Program-made: the position numbers and the translations under genes
The notes under the pieces: model-generated
What the model saw: the letters and a program-made list of their open reading frames with translations, nothing else
What the model was told of the DNA's origin: nothing
Database searches by the model: none
In this document: piece after piece, positions 54,594 through 63,110 of the stretch
How positions within the stretch are numbered: the first letter of the stretch is position 1
How the letters are laid out: each line of letters begins with the position of its first letter
Assembly: GCF_047302285.1 (NCBI RefSeq)
Contig: NZ_CP154845.1
Location: 4,340,001-4,404,000, forward strand
DNA from: Robertmurraya sp047302285
GTDB taxonomy: Bacteria > Bacillota > Bacilli > Bacillales > Cytobacillaceae
Direction of reading: 5' to 3'
Length of the DNA stretch: 64,000 nt

Positions 54594-54623
54594 AATACAG
54601 AGGAACTGCTAATCCTCTGTATT
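54594..54623 (-). terminator. Hairpin between second TRAP binding-protein and permease genes
   Basis: AATACAGAGGA / TCCTCTGTATT, an 11-base perfect stem with an eight-base loop, at the same relative place as the hairpin at 48897-48937. Confidence 0.55.
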
Positions 54624-54632
54624 GTTATTTTG

Positions 54633-55646
54633 TTATTCTACAGCTTGGATTCTCTCAATTAAATCTCCAAACTCCTCACTATACATCTCCCATACAGGTT
54701 CAGAAGCTTTTTGAAATGCTTCTACGTCAACTTCATTTACTTTCATACCTTCAGACTTCAAGTTTTCTAGATACTCGTTATCCTTATCATTTAGTAGTTG
54801 ACGTTCAAAATCTCTAGCCTCATCTACCGCCTTTTGTACAGCCTCCTGCATTTCAGGTGATAGACTCTGCCATTTCTTTTCTGAAATTAGAACTTGTGCT
54901 GGTCCATAAAAATGTCCAGTCATTGATAAATATTCTTGTGTTTCATAAAATTTATTTGTATAAATTAAGGCCAATGGGTTTTCCTGCCCATCAACTGCTT
55001 TTTGTTGAAGAGCAGTATAAAGTTCTCCAAATGCCATAGTAGTAACATTTGCTCCCCATTCTTTAAAAGTATCTACATAAATACTGTTTTCTGGAACTCT
55101 TATTTTAATGCCTTTTAGATCCTCTGGTGTGTTAATTGGTTTTTGACTGTTGGAAATTTGTCGAAAACCATTCTCCCAATAAGACAGAAGTCTTAAATCT
55201 GATGCTGGAAGGTCCGCAGCTAATTCTTGCCCAATTTCACCATCTAGCACCTTATAAGCATGTTCACGATCTCTGAAAATGTATGGGAGATCTAGTACAC
55301 CCATTTTAGGCTCAAATGATCCAATTGTACCCGGTGCAATTGCAATATCCACTGTCCCAAGTTGAAGTCCTTCTGTTAAATCACGTTCACTCCCTAATTG
55401 AGCACTATGAAATATTTCAACTTGAACCTCTTGTGGTGCATTACTTTCTAATACTTCTTTAAACTTTTCCGCAGCTAAATTATATGGATGATCAGGAGCA
55501 AGCACATGTCCAAATTTAAAAGTAATCTTATCACCGCTACCTTCTCCACTAGTTGACGTTGAACCACCACCGCACGCAGTTAGTAGCAATACAAAAATTA
55601 ATAAGATTACAAAATATAATTTCTTACGAATACTTTTTTTCACCAT
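54633..55646 (-). CDS. TRAP substrate-binding lipoprotein (second system)
   Basis: A 337-residue DctP protein with lipobox LLLTACGG (Cys ~25), FKFGHVLAPDHPYN, and IRVPENSIY with the acid-binding Arg. It binds an organic acid outside the cell. By context this is the acid degraded by the enzymes encoded at 55737-61369. Confidence 0.92.
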   Translation of the reverse strand: MVKKSIRKKLYFVILLIFVLLLTACGGGSTSTSGEGSGDKITFKFGHVLAPDHPYNLAAEKFKEVLESNAPQEVQVEIFHSAQLGSERDLTEGLQLGTVDIAIAPGTIGSFEPKMGVLDLPYIFRDREHAYKVLDGEIGQELAADLPASDLRLLSYWENGFRQISNSQKPINTPEDLKGIKIRVPENSIYVDTFKEWGANVTTMAFGELYTALQQKAVDGQENPLALIYTNKFYETQEYLSMTGHFYGPAQVLISEKKWQSLSPEMQEAVQKAVDEARDFERQLLNDKDNEYLENLKSEGMKVNEVDVEAFQKASEPVWEMYSEEFGDLIERIQAVE

Positions 55647-55736
55647 TTTTCACCTTCCCTATTCAAAGTAATTCAATAATATGTTTTTTAGTCACTATTT
55701 TAGTAGATAGATAAGAACAAGGATCCAAGTTAAATG

Positions 55737-56642
55737 TTATTGAGTAGATACTTTGTTTTTATCAATGAAAATATGATGTCCACTGTAATTACCTTCCACG
55801 TTTTCTTTCAAATACTTTGCCGCGTTGAGAACTAATTCACTATCGATCCCTGTGTTATAACCCATCTTATTTAGCATATAAACAAAGTCTTCTGTGGAGG
55901 TATTTCCAGAAGCACCTGGAGCAAACGGACATCCACCTAGTCCCCCTAGAGCGGTTTGAATTTTATTAATTCCACATTCAACAGCAGTAAGTGAATTTAC
56001 AATTCCCATGTTTCTAGTATCATGAATATGGATTTGAATTTCACAATCAGAATACTTAGCTAAAACATTTGTGACTACAGTTCTAATCAACGATGGATAT
56101 GCTAAACCTACAGTATCACATAAGTTAAATGATCTAATCCCTATATTGTAAGCCCTTTCCAAAAACGTCATAATTGTTTCGATGGAAAACTCACCTTCAT
56201 AGGGACATCCAAATGTAGTGGCAACATCTAAATTGATTTTTATCTCTGGAAATATATTTAGAATTTCTTCTAATTCATTGAAGGATTCATGATGTGTTCT
56301 TTTTACATTTTTTCGATTATGAGTTTCACTTACTGATATAACATACGTTAATTCAGTAAGGCCACATTCGACCGCTGCTTTAGCACCAAATAAATTTGGT
56401 ACTAAAGCGAATAATTTGGAATGTGGATATTTCTCTAAACATTTTTTTGTCACTTTTTCTGCGTCCTTCATTTGAGGAATTGCCTTTGGAGATACAAAGG
56501 ATGTAATTTGAATATTTTTCAAACCAGCATTAATTAATCGATCAATTGTCTCTAATTTAATTTCCGTAGGGATAAAGCTACTTACATTCTGAAAACCATC
56601 TCTTGGCCCTACCTCGATAATCTCAACTTTTTTTCTTTCCAA
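55737..56642 (-). CDS. HMG-CoA lyase-like DRE-TIM enzyme
   Basis: A 301-residue enzyme of the hydroxymethylglutaryl-CoA lyase family. VGPRDGFQN holds Arg14 and Asp15, IHIHDTRN the metal His205/His207, GGCPFAPGASGN Cys238 and Asn247. It cleaves a 3-hydroxy-acyl-CoA to acetyl-CoA and a ketone or keto acid. One notable change: NIQITSFVSPKA has Gln45 where characterised HMG-CoA lyases have Glu, and Ala where they have Trp. With the neighbours it is more likely to act on another acyl-CoA, perhaps releasing hydroxypyruvate. The operon has no leucine-degradation genes. Confidence 0.87.
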   Translation of the reverse strand: MERKKVEIIEVGPRDGFQNVSSFIPTEIKLETIDRLINAGLKNIQITSFVSPKAIPQMKDAEKVTKKCLEKYPHSKLFALVPNLFGAKAAVECGLTELTYVISVSETHNRKNVKRTHHESFNELEEILNIFPEIKINLDVATTFGCPYEGEFSIETIMTFLERAYNIGIRSFNLCDTVGLAYPSLIRTVVTNVLAKYSDCEIQIHIHDTRNMGIVNSLTAVECGINKIQTALGGLGGCPFAPGASGNTSTEDFVYMLNKMGYNTGIDSELVLNAAKYLKENVEGNYSGHHIFIDKNKVSTQ

Positions 56643-56657
56643 GTTCCAGCCTCCTAA

Positions 56658-57776
56658 CTAATAAGCTTTGTTAAAAATACTAATCAAATCATTACGAGAC
56701 AACGGGACAAAATTATTTTTTAATAATCTCTGTTGGCCTTCTATAACTTTGTCAACATAGTCTTCTATATCTTCACTTTTTACCCCGTATTCTCGTAATC
56801 TTTTCTTAGGAATAAGGTGATTGATTAATTCCTCTAGGGCAAGAAAAGAACCTTCAATATCAGTATCTATTTCTAAAGTCTCATTAATAATGTTTGATAG
56901 ATCTTGTAATTTACCATTTGGAGAAATTTCAGCATACTTGTTAAATACACTAGTTAGAAACCTCGTGTTAGATTCACCATGAGCTACGTGATGGACACTT
57001 CCAAAATGCATTGCAAATGCATGAACTGCACCGCATGCGGTGTTAGATAGAGCGATCCCAGCAAATGTGCTAGCTCTCAAGAATTCATTCATATACTCAA
57101 ATCTAGTTTCAATTCCATCTTTAACTAGTTTTTTATAATGCGATAAAATTATTTCTATAGCCGATTTACAAAAAACATCGTTATAAGGATTTCCAGTTTG
57201 AGCTACAAAAATCTCCATTGCGTGAATAAGAGCATCAACAGAACTAAACAAGAATACTTTCTCAGGGATACTATCTAAAAGTTCTTCAATTAGTACTGCT
57301 GAATCAGCAAAGTTAGCTTCAATTCTTTTTCCTATTTTGGTTTTCCTTTTACTCATATCAACAACTGATACACAGGTAACTTCACAACCTGTTCCACAAG
57401 TAGTAGGAATCAATACCAATTCTTTATCCCGCACCAATGGGATTTTTTCATCGAAAATGTCTTCAGTTGTAGTAGCATCTTGAATTGCAAGAAGTTTTGA
57501 TATATCTAAAATCGATCCTCCTCCTATACCAATAATTCTTTTAATCGGCTTACCGTAAATATCTTTCAATATTTTATCTATGACAATATCACTTGGCTCC
57601 CCAAGACCGTAATCATCTTGAAAAAGAAAATTACAGTCTACCTTACCTTTCATATATTTTTCATACAGAAATTTTTCAGTAAAAATCGTATCATTTGAAT
57701 TCACTTGAAAGTTCTCAACAAATTCGCCTAGTGATTCAAACTCATGTATAGATGGTTTAAGCTGGAAATTATACAT
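56658..57776 (-). CDS. Iron-containing alcohol dehydrogenase
   Basis: A 372-residue Fe-ADH of family III. NAD site GIGGGSILDISK; metal ligands in DALIHAMEIF (Asp, His) and AVHAFAMHFGSVHHVAHGESN (two His). It lies 15 bases upstream of the lyase gene and 17 downstream of the aldehyde dehydrogenase gene. It may oxidise an alcohol group of the imported acid to an aldehyde, or act in reverse. Related enzymes include 4-hydroxybutyrate and sulfoacetaldehyde/isethionate dehydrogenases. Confidence 0.9.
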   Translation of the reverse strand: MYNFQLKPSIHEFESLGEFVENFQVNSNDTIFTEKFLYEKYMKGKVDCNFLFQDDYGLGEPSDIVIDKILKDIYGKPIKRIIGIGGGSILDISKLLAIQDATTTEDIFDEKIPLVRDKELVLIPTTCGTGCEVTCVSVVDMSKRKTKIGKRIEANFADSAVLIEELLDSIPEKVFLFSSVDALIHAMEIFVAQTGNPYNDVFCKSAIEIILSHYKKLVKDGIETRFEYMNEFLRASTFAGIALSNTACGAVHAFAMHFGSVHHVAHGESNTRFLTSVFNKYAEISPNGKLQDLSNIINETLEIDTDIEGSFLALEELINHLIPKKRLREYGVKSEDIEDYVDKVIEGQQRLLKNNFVPLSRNDLISIFNKAY

Positions 57777-57793
57777 AATGGTATTTCTCCTTT

Positions 57794-59188
57794 CTATACC
57801 AATACAACAGATTTCAATAGGTCACCAAATATTTCTTCCTCAGAAGCTGGCTTTCTATCAATTGGCCTCGCCACCCAAGTTGTATTCATATAGTGTTTTT
57901 GAGTTACATTTTCTGAAACAATGTTTCCTCCCCATGTACCACAGCCTAAAGAGAAGGTATTTGCAAGACCATTAAACCAATTACCACTATTTGCAGCACC
58001 ATGTGGTTGCCTCACTATTACTTTGGTAGTTTTTGTATTTAGAGCTAACTTCAAAATATGGTCGTTGTTATTTGAATGAATACCACATGAATGTCCTAAA
58101 CCTGAGTATTGGGTTATTTTATTGACTTTATCCACCGCTTCATCAAAATCACTATACTTATAGATTGTTAAGACCAATGACATTTTTTCTCCAGAAAAAG
58201 GATAATCTTTTCCAACACCTGTTTCTTTCACCATTAAAAATTTAGCTTCAGTTGGAATTTCTATTTTGGCCAGTGAAGCAATTCTATCAACTGGTTTCGC
58301 TACAATATCTCTTGAAAGATGCCCATCAATCCACATCGTTTCTTTCAATCTTTCTTTCTCTTCAGAAGATACCAAATATCCTCCTTGTTCTTGAAGGAGA
58401 CTTAGCATTTCCTCATAGATACTCTCATGAATTACTAAAGAATTTTCAGCTGAACATCCAGAAGCGTTATCCCCTGTTTTTCCAATCCTGATTTTTTCAG
58501 CTGCATCATGAAGGTCAGCAGTTTCGTCTACGATTACAACCGCATTTCCTGCACCTACACCATATGCTGGCTTTCCAGAACTATACGCCGCCCTCACCAT
58601 GTCACCACTTCCCGTAGCCATTGTTATATCAGCTTGTGCCATGAGTTCTTGAGAAAGAGATTTTGATGGTTTATCAATACAAATAAATAAATCTTTTGGA
58701 GCTCCATTTTTCTCCAATATTTCACGCATAATATTCGTTACTTTCATAGTAGTTTGTTTACTTATTGGATGGGGAGCAAAAATAACTGCATTCCTAGCTC
58801 TTAATCCAAGTACACCTTTAAAAATTGGTGTTGCTTCAGGATTAGTGCTTGGTACCAAAGCAGCAATTACACCTAATGGTTTAGCTATTTTTTGAATTCC
58901 CATTTCCAAGTCTTCTTCAATAACTCCAACTGTTTTTTGAGATTTTATTTGATAAAATACTGCAGGCATTTTTTGAGTCAATTTTGCTATTTTTGATTCA
59001 ATATTTCCTATATCAGTTTCTTCTACACATTGAACAGCTAATTCCCTTGCTAACTCAGGTCTCGAGAGTTTATATATAATTGCCGCTGCTAATTCATCCA
59101 CTTTCCTTTGAGAAAAACCTTCTGCAATTTCTTGTGCTTTTCTAGCTCTAGCGATTAATTCCTTAATTGTTTGTTGATCTGTACTCAC
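57794..59188 (-). CDS. CoA-acylating aldehyde dehydrogenase
   Basis: A 464-residue aldehyde dehydrogenase of the acylating (EutE/SucD/SauS-like) group: about 30-40 residues shorter than hydrolytic ALDHs, with catalytic Cys245 in NASGCSAENS, and SGKPAYGVGAGNAVV for the coenzyme. It should convert an aldehyde plus CoA and NAD to acyl-CoA. The sulfoacetaldehyde dehydrogenase SauS seems a close relative from memory, but no sulfonate genes are here. It follows the D-2-hydroxyacid dehydrogenase gene. Confidence 0.87.
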   Translation of the reverse strand: MSTDQQTIKELIARARKAQEIAEGFSQRKVDELAAAIIYKLSRPELARELAVQCVEETDIGNIESKIAKLTQKMPAVFYQIKSQKTVGVIEEDLEMGIQKIAKPLGVIAALVPSTNPEATPIFKGVLGLRARNAVIFAPHPISKQTTMKVTNIMREILEKNGAPKDLFICIDKPSKSLSQELMAQADITMATGSGDMVRAAYSSGKPAYGVGAGNAVVIVDETADLHDAAEKIRIGKTGDNASGCSAENSLVIHESIYEEMLSLLQEQGGYLVSSEEKERLKETMWIDGHLSRDIVAKPVDRIASLAKIEIPTEAKFLMVKETGVGKDYPFSGEKMSLVLTIYKYSDFDEAVDKVNKITQYSGLGHSCGIHSNNNDHILKLALNTKTTKVIVRQPHGAANSGNWFNGLANTFSLGCGTWGGNIVSENVTQKHYMNTTWVARPIDRKPASEEEIFGDLLKSVVLV

Positions 59189-59214
59189 CTATAATTCACT
59201 CCTATCAATTAATA

Positions 59215-60189
59215 TTAATTATTTATTACGTTGATTGGATGATCTTCAAGATAGCTTTTTAAGTTATCTAAGGCGATATCCATTAGCCTTTTCCTCGATT
59301 CCTTCGGTGCCCAGGAAATATGAGGAGTAATAATACAATTCTTAGCAAAAAGTAAGGCATTATCACTATTAATAGGCTCAGAGGATACGACATCCACTGC
59401 AGCACCGCCCACTTTCCCGTTATTTAATGCCTCTGCTAAATCAGATTCTTCTATTAAAGGACCTCTCGACGTATTGATAATCATAACTCCATCTTTCATT
59501 TTCTTAATTGAACTTGCATTTATTATTCCTTTTGTATTTTCAAATAATGGACAATGTAGACTTATTACGTCAGATTCTCTAAACAATTCATCTAAATCTA
59601 CATACTTTATATCATCACTAACTAAATTCACATCCCTATATTCATCAAATGCTAATACTTTCATACCGAAAGCAACTGCAATTTGAGCTACAGCTCTCCC
59701 GATTCTTCCAAAACCAACAATCCCTAGTTTCTTATCGGCTAACTCAATTAATGGGTAATTCCAAAAACACCAATCTAAGTTATTTGTCCATTCACCTTTT
59801 TTCACTGCTTCATTATGTGCTCCGACATGATGACACATTTCTAGCATTAGTGCGAATGTCATTTGCGCAACGGCATTAGTACCATATGTTGGTATATTTG
59901 TTACTACTATTCCTCTCTCTTTAGCTGTATCTATATCTACAACATTATATCCAGTTGCTAAAACACCGATATACTTCACATTAGGAACTGACTCTATTAT
60001 CGACCTAGTAATTGGTGTTTTATTCGTAAAAACAATCTCAGCATCTTTAATATTCTCAATTACTTTTTGTTCTTCTTTGTAATCGTATGTAGTGCGTTCG
60101 TACACCCTCAGTTCACCCAACTGTTCAAAATCTGCCCAACTTAAGTCACCCGGAGATGTCGTATAGCCATCAAGTACCACTATTTTCAT
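59215..60189 (-). CDS. D-2-hydroxyacid dehydrogenase (hydroxypyruvate reductase type)
   Basis: Start at ATG 60189, with AAGGAG ten bases before; the frame extends further upstream. About 324 residues. Rossmann motif GFGRIG; catalytic Arg in NTSRGPLI, Glu in VVSSEPI, His in TPHISW. Next to a glycerate kinase, reduction of hydroxypyruvate to D-glycerate is the obvious role. The start overlaps the kinase stop by about 20 bases, so they are coupled. Confidence 0.9.
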   Translation of the reverse strand: MKIVVLDGYTTSPGDLSWADFEQLGELRVYERTTYDYKEEQKVIENIKDAEIVFTNKTPITRSIIESVPNVKYIGVLATGYNVVDIDTAKERGIVVTNIPTYGTNAVAQMTFALMLEMCHHVGAHNEAVKKGEWTNNLDWCFWNYPLIELADKKLGIVGFGRIGRAVAQIAVAFGMKVLAFDEYRDVNLVSDDIKYVDLDELFRESDVISLHCPLFENTKGIINASSIKKMKDGVMIINTSRGPLIEESDLAEALNNGKVGGAAVDVVSSEPINSDNALLFAKNCIITPHISWAPKESRKRLMDIALDNLKSYLEDHPINVINN

Positions 60190-61369
60190 AAAGAACCGGC
60201 TCCTTACCTTCATTATTTAAACTTCTGGTATGACTACTAAGTCCACCGATATTTATAAGTCTCATTACATTTTCAGCGGCTTGCTCTAATAGAGGTGAAA
60301 CACTTTCCATTGCATCAGTTAATGACATTGGTTTATTAATAATATCGAAAATTGCATTAATTCCATGTGAATAAACTTCTGATGCACCTTCACCAATACT
60401 ACCAACGATTGCTACGACGGGAACATTTTTACTTAACGATTTTATTCCAACTCCTACAGGAACCTTTCCGTAAATCGTTTGGTAATCAATTCTGCCCTCA
60501 CCAGTAATAACTAAATCAGCATCATTTAAATGTTCATTTAAACCAGAAACTTCTAAGACTTTGTCTATTCCAGGACTCATAATTCCATTACAGAAAGCTA
60601 GTATTCCTGCACCTAATCCTCCTGCTGCACCAGCACCCTCAACTTCTTTTACATCTTTCCCTAACTTTTCTTTTAACACCGAAGCGTAATGGCTTAAGTG
60701 ATGATCTAATAACTCTATAATTTCTTTTGTTGCACCCTTTTGCGGTCCATAAATATAAGATGCTCCATTCTTTCCACATAAAGGATTAGTTACATCTGAC
60801 ATAATAATTATTTCTGTTTCATAAATTCTCTTATCAAGATTTGCAATGTCAATATCATGAATATGAATTAATTCACTACCGCCAAATCCAATTTCTTCTC
60901 CGAATCTGTTTTTAAAAGACACCCCTAATGCTTGAGCCATCCCAACTCCACCATCATTCGTTGCACTTCCACCTAGACCGATAAGAATTTTCCTGCAACC
61001 CAAATCTAATGCAGCTTTTATCATCTGCCCTGTACCGTAAGTGGTAGTAAGTAGTGGGTTTAATTCACTTTTTTTCAGTAGTGGTAGACCTGATGCTGAT
61101 GCCATTTCAATTACTGCCACATTATCTTTAAGTACTCCGATATTAGCCGTAGTTTTAGTTCCTAATGGACCAAATACATCTACTTCTTCATATCTACCAC
61201 CTGTACCTAATACCAACGCATCAACAGTACCCTCACCGCCATCCGCTACTGGTATTTTAATAATAGTGGCCTCTTTATTTACTTTTCTGATCCCTTTTTC
61301 AATCGCATCAGCAACTTCAAAGGTAGAATAACTTCCTTTAAAAGAATCAGAAGCAATAATAATCTTCAT
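60170..61369 (-). CDS. glxK: Glycerate kinase (GlxK/GarK family)
   Basis: A 399-residue kinase that makes 2-phosphoglycerate from D-glycerate and ATP. ASDSFKGSYSTFEVADAIEKG, VADGGEGTVDAL and LIGLGGSATNDGGVGMAQALG are family motifs. First gene of the operon transcribed toward the TRAP genes; GGAGG precedes the start. A short C-terminal tail beyond the usual end overlaps the next start. A cre-like site lies upstream. Confidence 0.92.
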   Translation of the reverse strand: MKIIIASDSFKGSYSTFEVADAIEKGIRKVNKEATIIKIPVADGGEGTVDALVLGTGGRYEEVDVFGPLGTKTTANIGVLKDNVAVIEMASASGLPLLKKSELNPLLTTTYGTGQMIKAALDLGCRKILIGLGGSATNDGGVGMAQALGVSFKNRFGEEIGFGGSELIHIHDIDIANLDKRIYETEIIIMSDVTNPLCGKNGASYIYGPQKGATKEIIELLDHHLSHYASVLKEKLGKDVKEVEGAGAAGGLGAGILAFCNGIMSPGIDKVLEVSGLNEHLNDADLVITGEGRIDYQTIYGKVPVGVGIKSLSKNVPVVAIVGSIGEGASEVYSHGINAIFDIINKPMSLTDAMESVSPLLEQAAENVMRLINIGGLSSHTRSLNNEGKEPVLYENSGT

Positions 61370-61424
61370 AATTACCTCCTTTCACTAAGACCGATTTAAC
61401 ATTTTGATTGTTAACCACCATATT

Positions 61425-61438
61425 TTAAAACGCTTACA
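61425..61438 (-). promoter_or_regulatory. Cre-like site upstream of the glycerate kinase operon
   Basis: Minus strand TGTAAGCGTTTTAA matches the cre consensus except near its 3' end, about 55 bases before the start codon. Confidence 0.45.
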
Positions 61439-61548
61439 TAATTGAATTATAGAATTTTTCAAATAATTCATCTATGGTATAGAGCACTAAATATTAAATT
61501 ATAAGCAGGAAGTAATTGTTACTTATAACAAATAGATCAATGGATAAT

Positions 61549-62688
61549 TCATTTATTCATATTTTTATATACTAGGATAGCAAGGTATAAAACCATTTGG
61601 TCGCGGGATTTTCTTGGGTCGTAGCCCGTTAATTTTTTAAGTTTTTTTAGTTTATACTGCAAGGTATTCTTATGCAAAAATAACTCTTCTGCTGTTTTTA
61701 TAATAGAGCCATCATTTTTAAAATAAGTCAATAATAAATCAATATATGAATCAACCTGTGAATCATCAATACTCTTAAATACATCATTAATATATTTTTC
61801 TTTTACTACTTGAGATAAATCATCTATAATCAGGTCAACATCAAGTTCAGAATAGTTTACAACCTTTTCTTCCTTATGAATTAAGGCTACGTTTAATGCT
61901 TTTCTTGCTTTATCATAAGAGTCTCTGACTTCATTTTTATTTATCCCATTACTACCTATACCAAAATAAACATTTACATTTAGTTTTTCTTCGATCTTTT
62001 TGGATATATTATTTAAAAGACTCTTTATATCTTTGATAGTTTCTGCTTTTAGAAAAAGCAAATAGTTAATACCGCTTTTAATCATTATGTTTTGTTTATC
62101 AAAGTCAATATATCTATTTATAAGTTTAAAAATTTCTTCCTGAAATTCATGCGAGATGATGTATTTTGGTTTATAGTTTTCATCAATTCTAGCGATTGCT
62201 ATAATTCTAGGAACATCTATTTCTACATCTAACAACTCTGAGCGTATCTTTAGTGACAATTTATCATCGTCATAAATACGAAAAAGCAGATCCTCGATAA
62301 ATTGTTTTTTACTCTCACTTTCTAATTTTATCTGTTCCTGAATAAATGCTTCCTTAATAAGAATTTCCGTCATACTTTTTATTATTTCTCCGAATTTTGA
62401 AACCTCTTCTTCAGTACCAGTGATTCCAATAACGCCTATCACCTTATTATCATGATGAATTGGTACATTTATACCTTTTCTAGTTCCCTCATATTCATTT
62501 TCAACTGTGATTATTAGTCTCTCATTACTTTCCAATACTTTTTGAGCGCCACCATGATAGTTCCCTATTCTAGTCTTATTAGTACTAGCAATGATTATAG
62601 AATTTTCATTAATATAATTGATGTCTTGGTTTATGATTTCTTTCATCTTGTCCACAATATTAGTTGCCAAGCGAGCAGTTACTTTCAC
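61549..62688 (-). CDS. CdaR-type sugar-acid regulator
   Basis: Start at GTG 62688 with AAGGAGG eight bases upstream. About 379 residues: an N-terminal putative sugar-diacid recognition domain (MKVTARLATNIVDKMKEI ... GVIGITG), a GGDEF-like middle part, and a C-terminal PucR-type helix-turn-helix (TAEELFLHKNTLQYKLKKLKKLTG). CdaR activates genes for sugar-acid use. It precedes the glycerate kinase operon on the same strand and is its likely activator. Confidence 0.87.
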   Translation of the reverse strand: MKVTARLATNIVDKMKEIINQDINYINENSIIIASTNKTRIGNYHGGAQKVLESNERLIITVENEYEGTRKGINVPIHHDNKVIGVIGITGTEEEVSKFGEIIKSMTEILIKEAFIQEQIKLESESKKQFIEDLLFRIYDDDKLSLKIRSELLDVEIDVPRIIAIARIDENYKPKYIISHEFQEEIFKLINRYIDFDKQNIMIKSGINYLLFLKAETIKDIKSLLNNISKKIEEKLNVNVYFGIGSNGINKNEVRDSYDKARKALNVALIHKEEKVVNYSELDVDLIIDDLSQVVKEKYINDVFKSIDDSQVDSYIDLLLTYFKNDGSIIKTAEELFLHKNTLQYKLKKLKKLTGYDPRKSRDQMVLYLAILVYKNMNK

Positions 62689-63110
62689 ATCCCTTTCCTC
62701 CTTAGTTAGAAATAAATATATGAATTTAAGAGACATCAACCTATTTAAATTAGTACTGTTCTCAATTTCTAGATAATATATAATTTACAAAGTTTTTTAA
62801 ATATCAATTTAGCTTTTATAAATTTTATTATATTCTAAAAATTAAGTAGATGTGTATTTTTCGCAAACATTGTTTATTCCTTTCGAAAAAACCTTGTTGC
62901 TTTTGGATAGTAACAAGGGTCCGTTCTTCCTGCAGTTCCTCTTACAAAAATGATAAAGAGGAAGGGAAAAGTGTTGTCGCGAACTTAATGTATAACAGTA
63001 CCCATGAATATGGGTACAAGTTAGCTTCAGGGATTTTACAAAAAACAATCTATGCGAAAACAGCGTTAAACAAAAACAAAGAGCGCTCAAAATAAGCGCC
63101 CCCCGATTTA
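62689..63110. other. Intergenic region between the regulator and the 3D-domain gene
   Basis: About 420 bases. Open frames on both strands (62842-63095) have no binding site or recognisable family. A weak GCGC hairpin lies near 63085-63100. The promoter of the CdaR gene must be here. No gene was recognised. Confidence 0.4.

Noticed and set aside
57794..59188. Annotating the operon as a sulfoacetaldehyde/isethionate pathway from the SauS resemblance
   Set aside because: No sulfonate lyase, sulfoacetate ligase or sulfite exporter is present, and glycerate kinase and the lyase would have no role.
62842..63095. Overlapping open frames on both strands after the CdaR gene
   Set aside because: No ribosome binding site, no recognisable family, and the two strands mirror each other; treated as non-coding.
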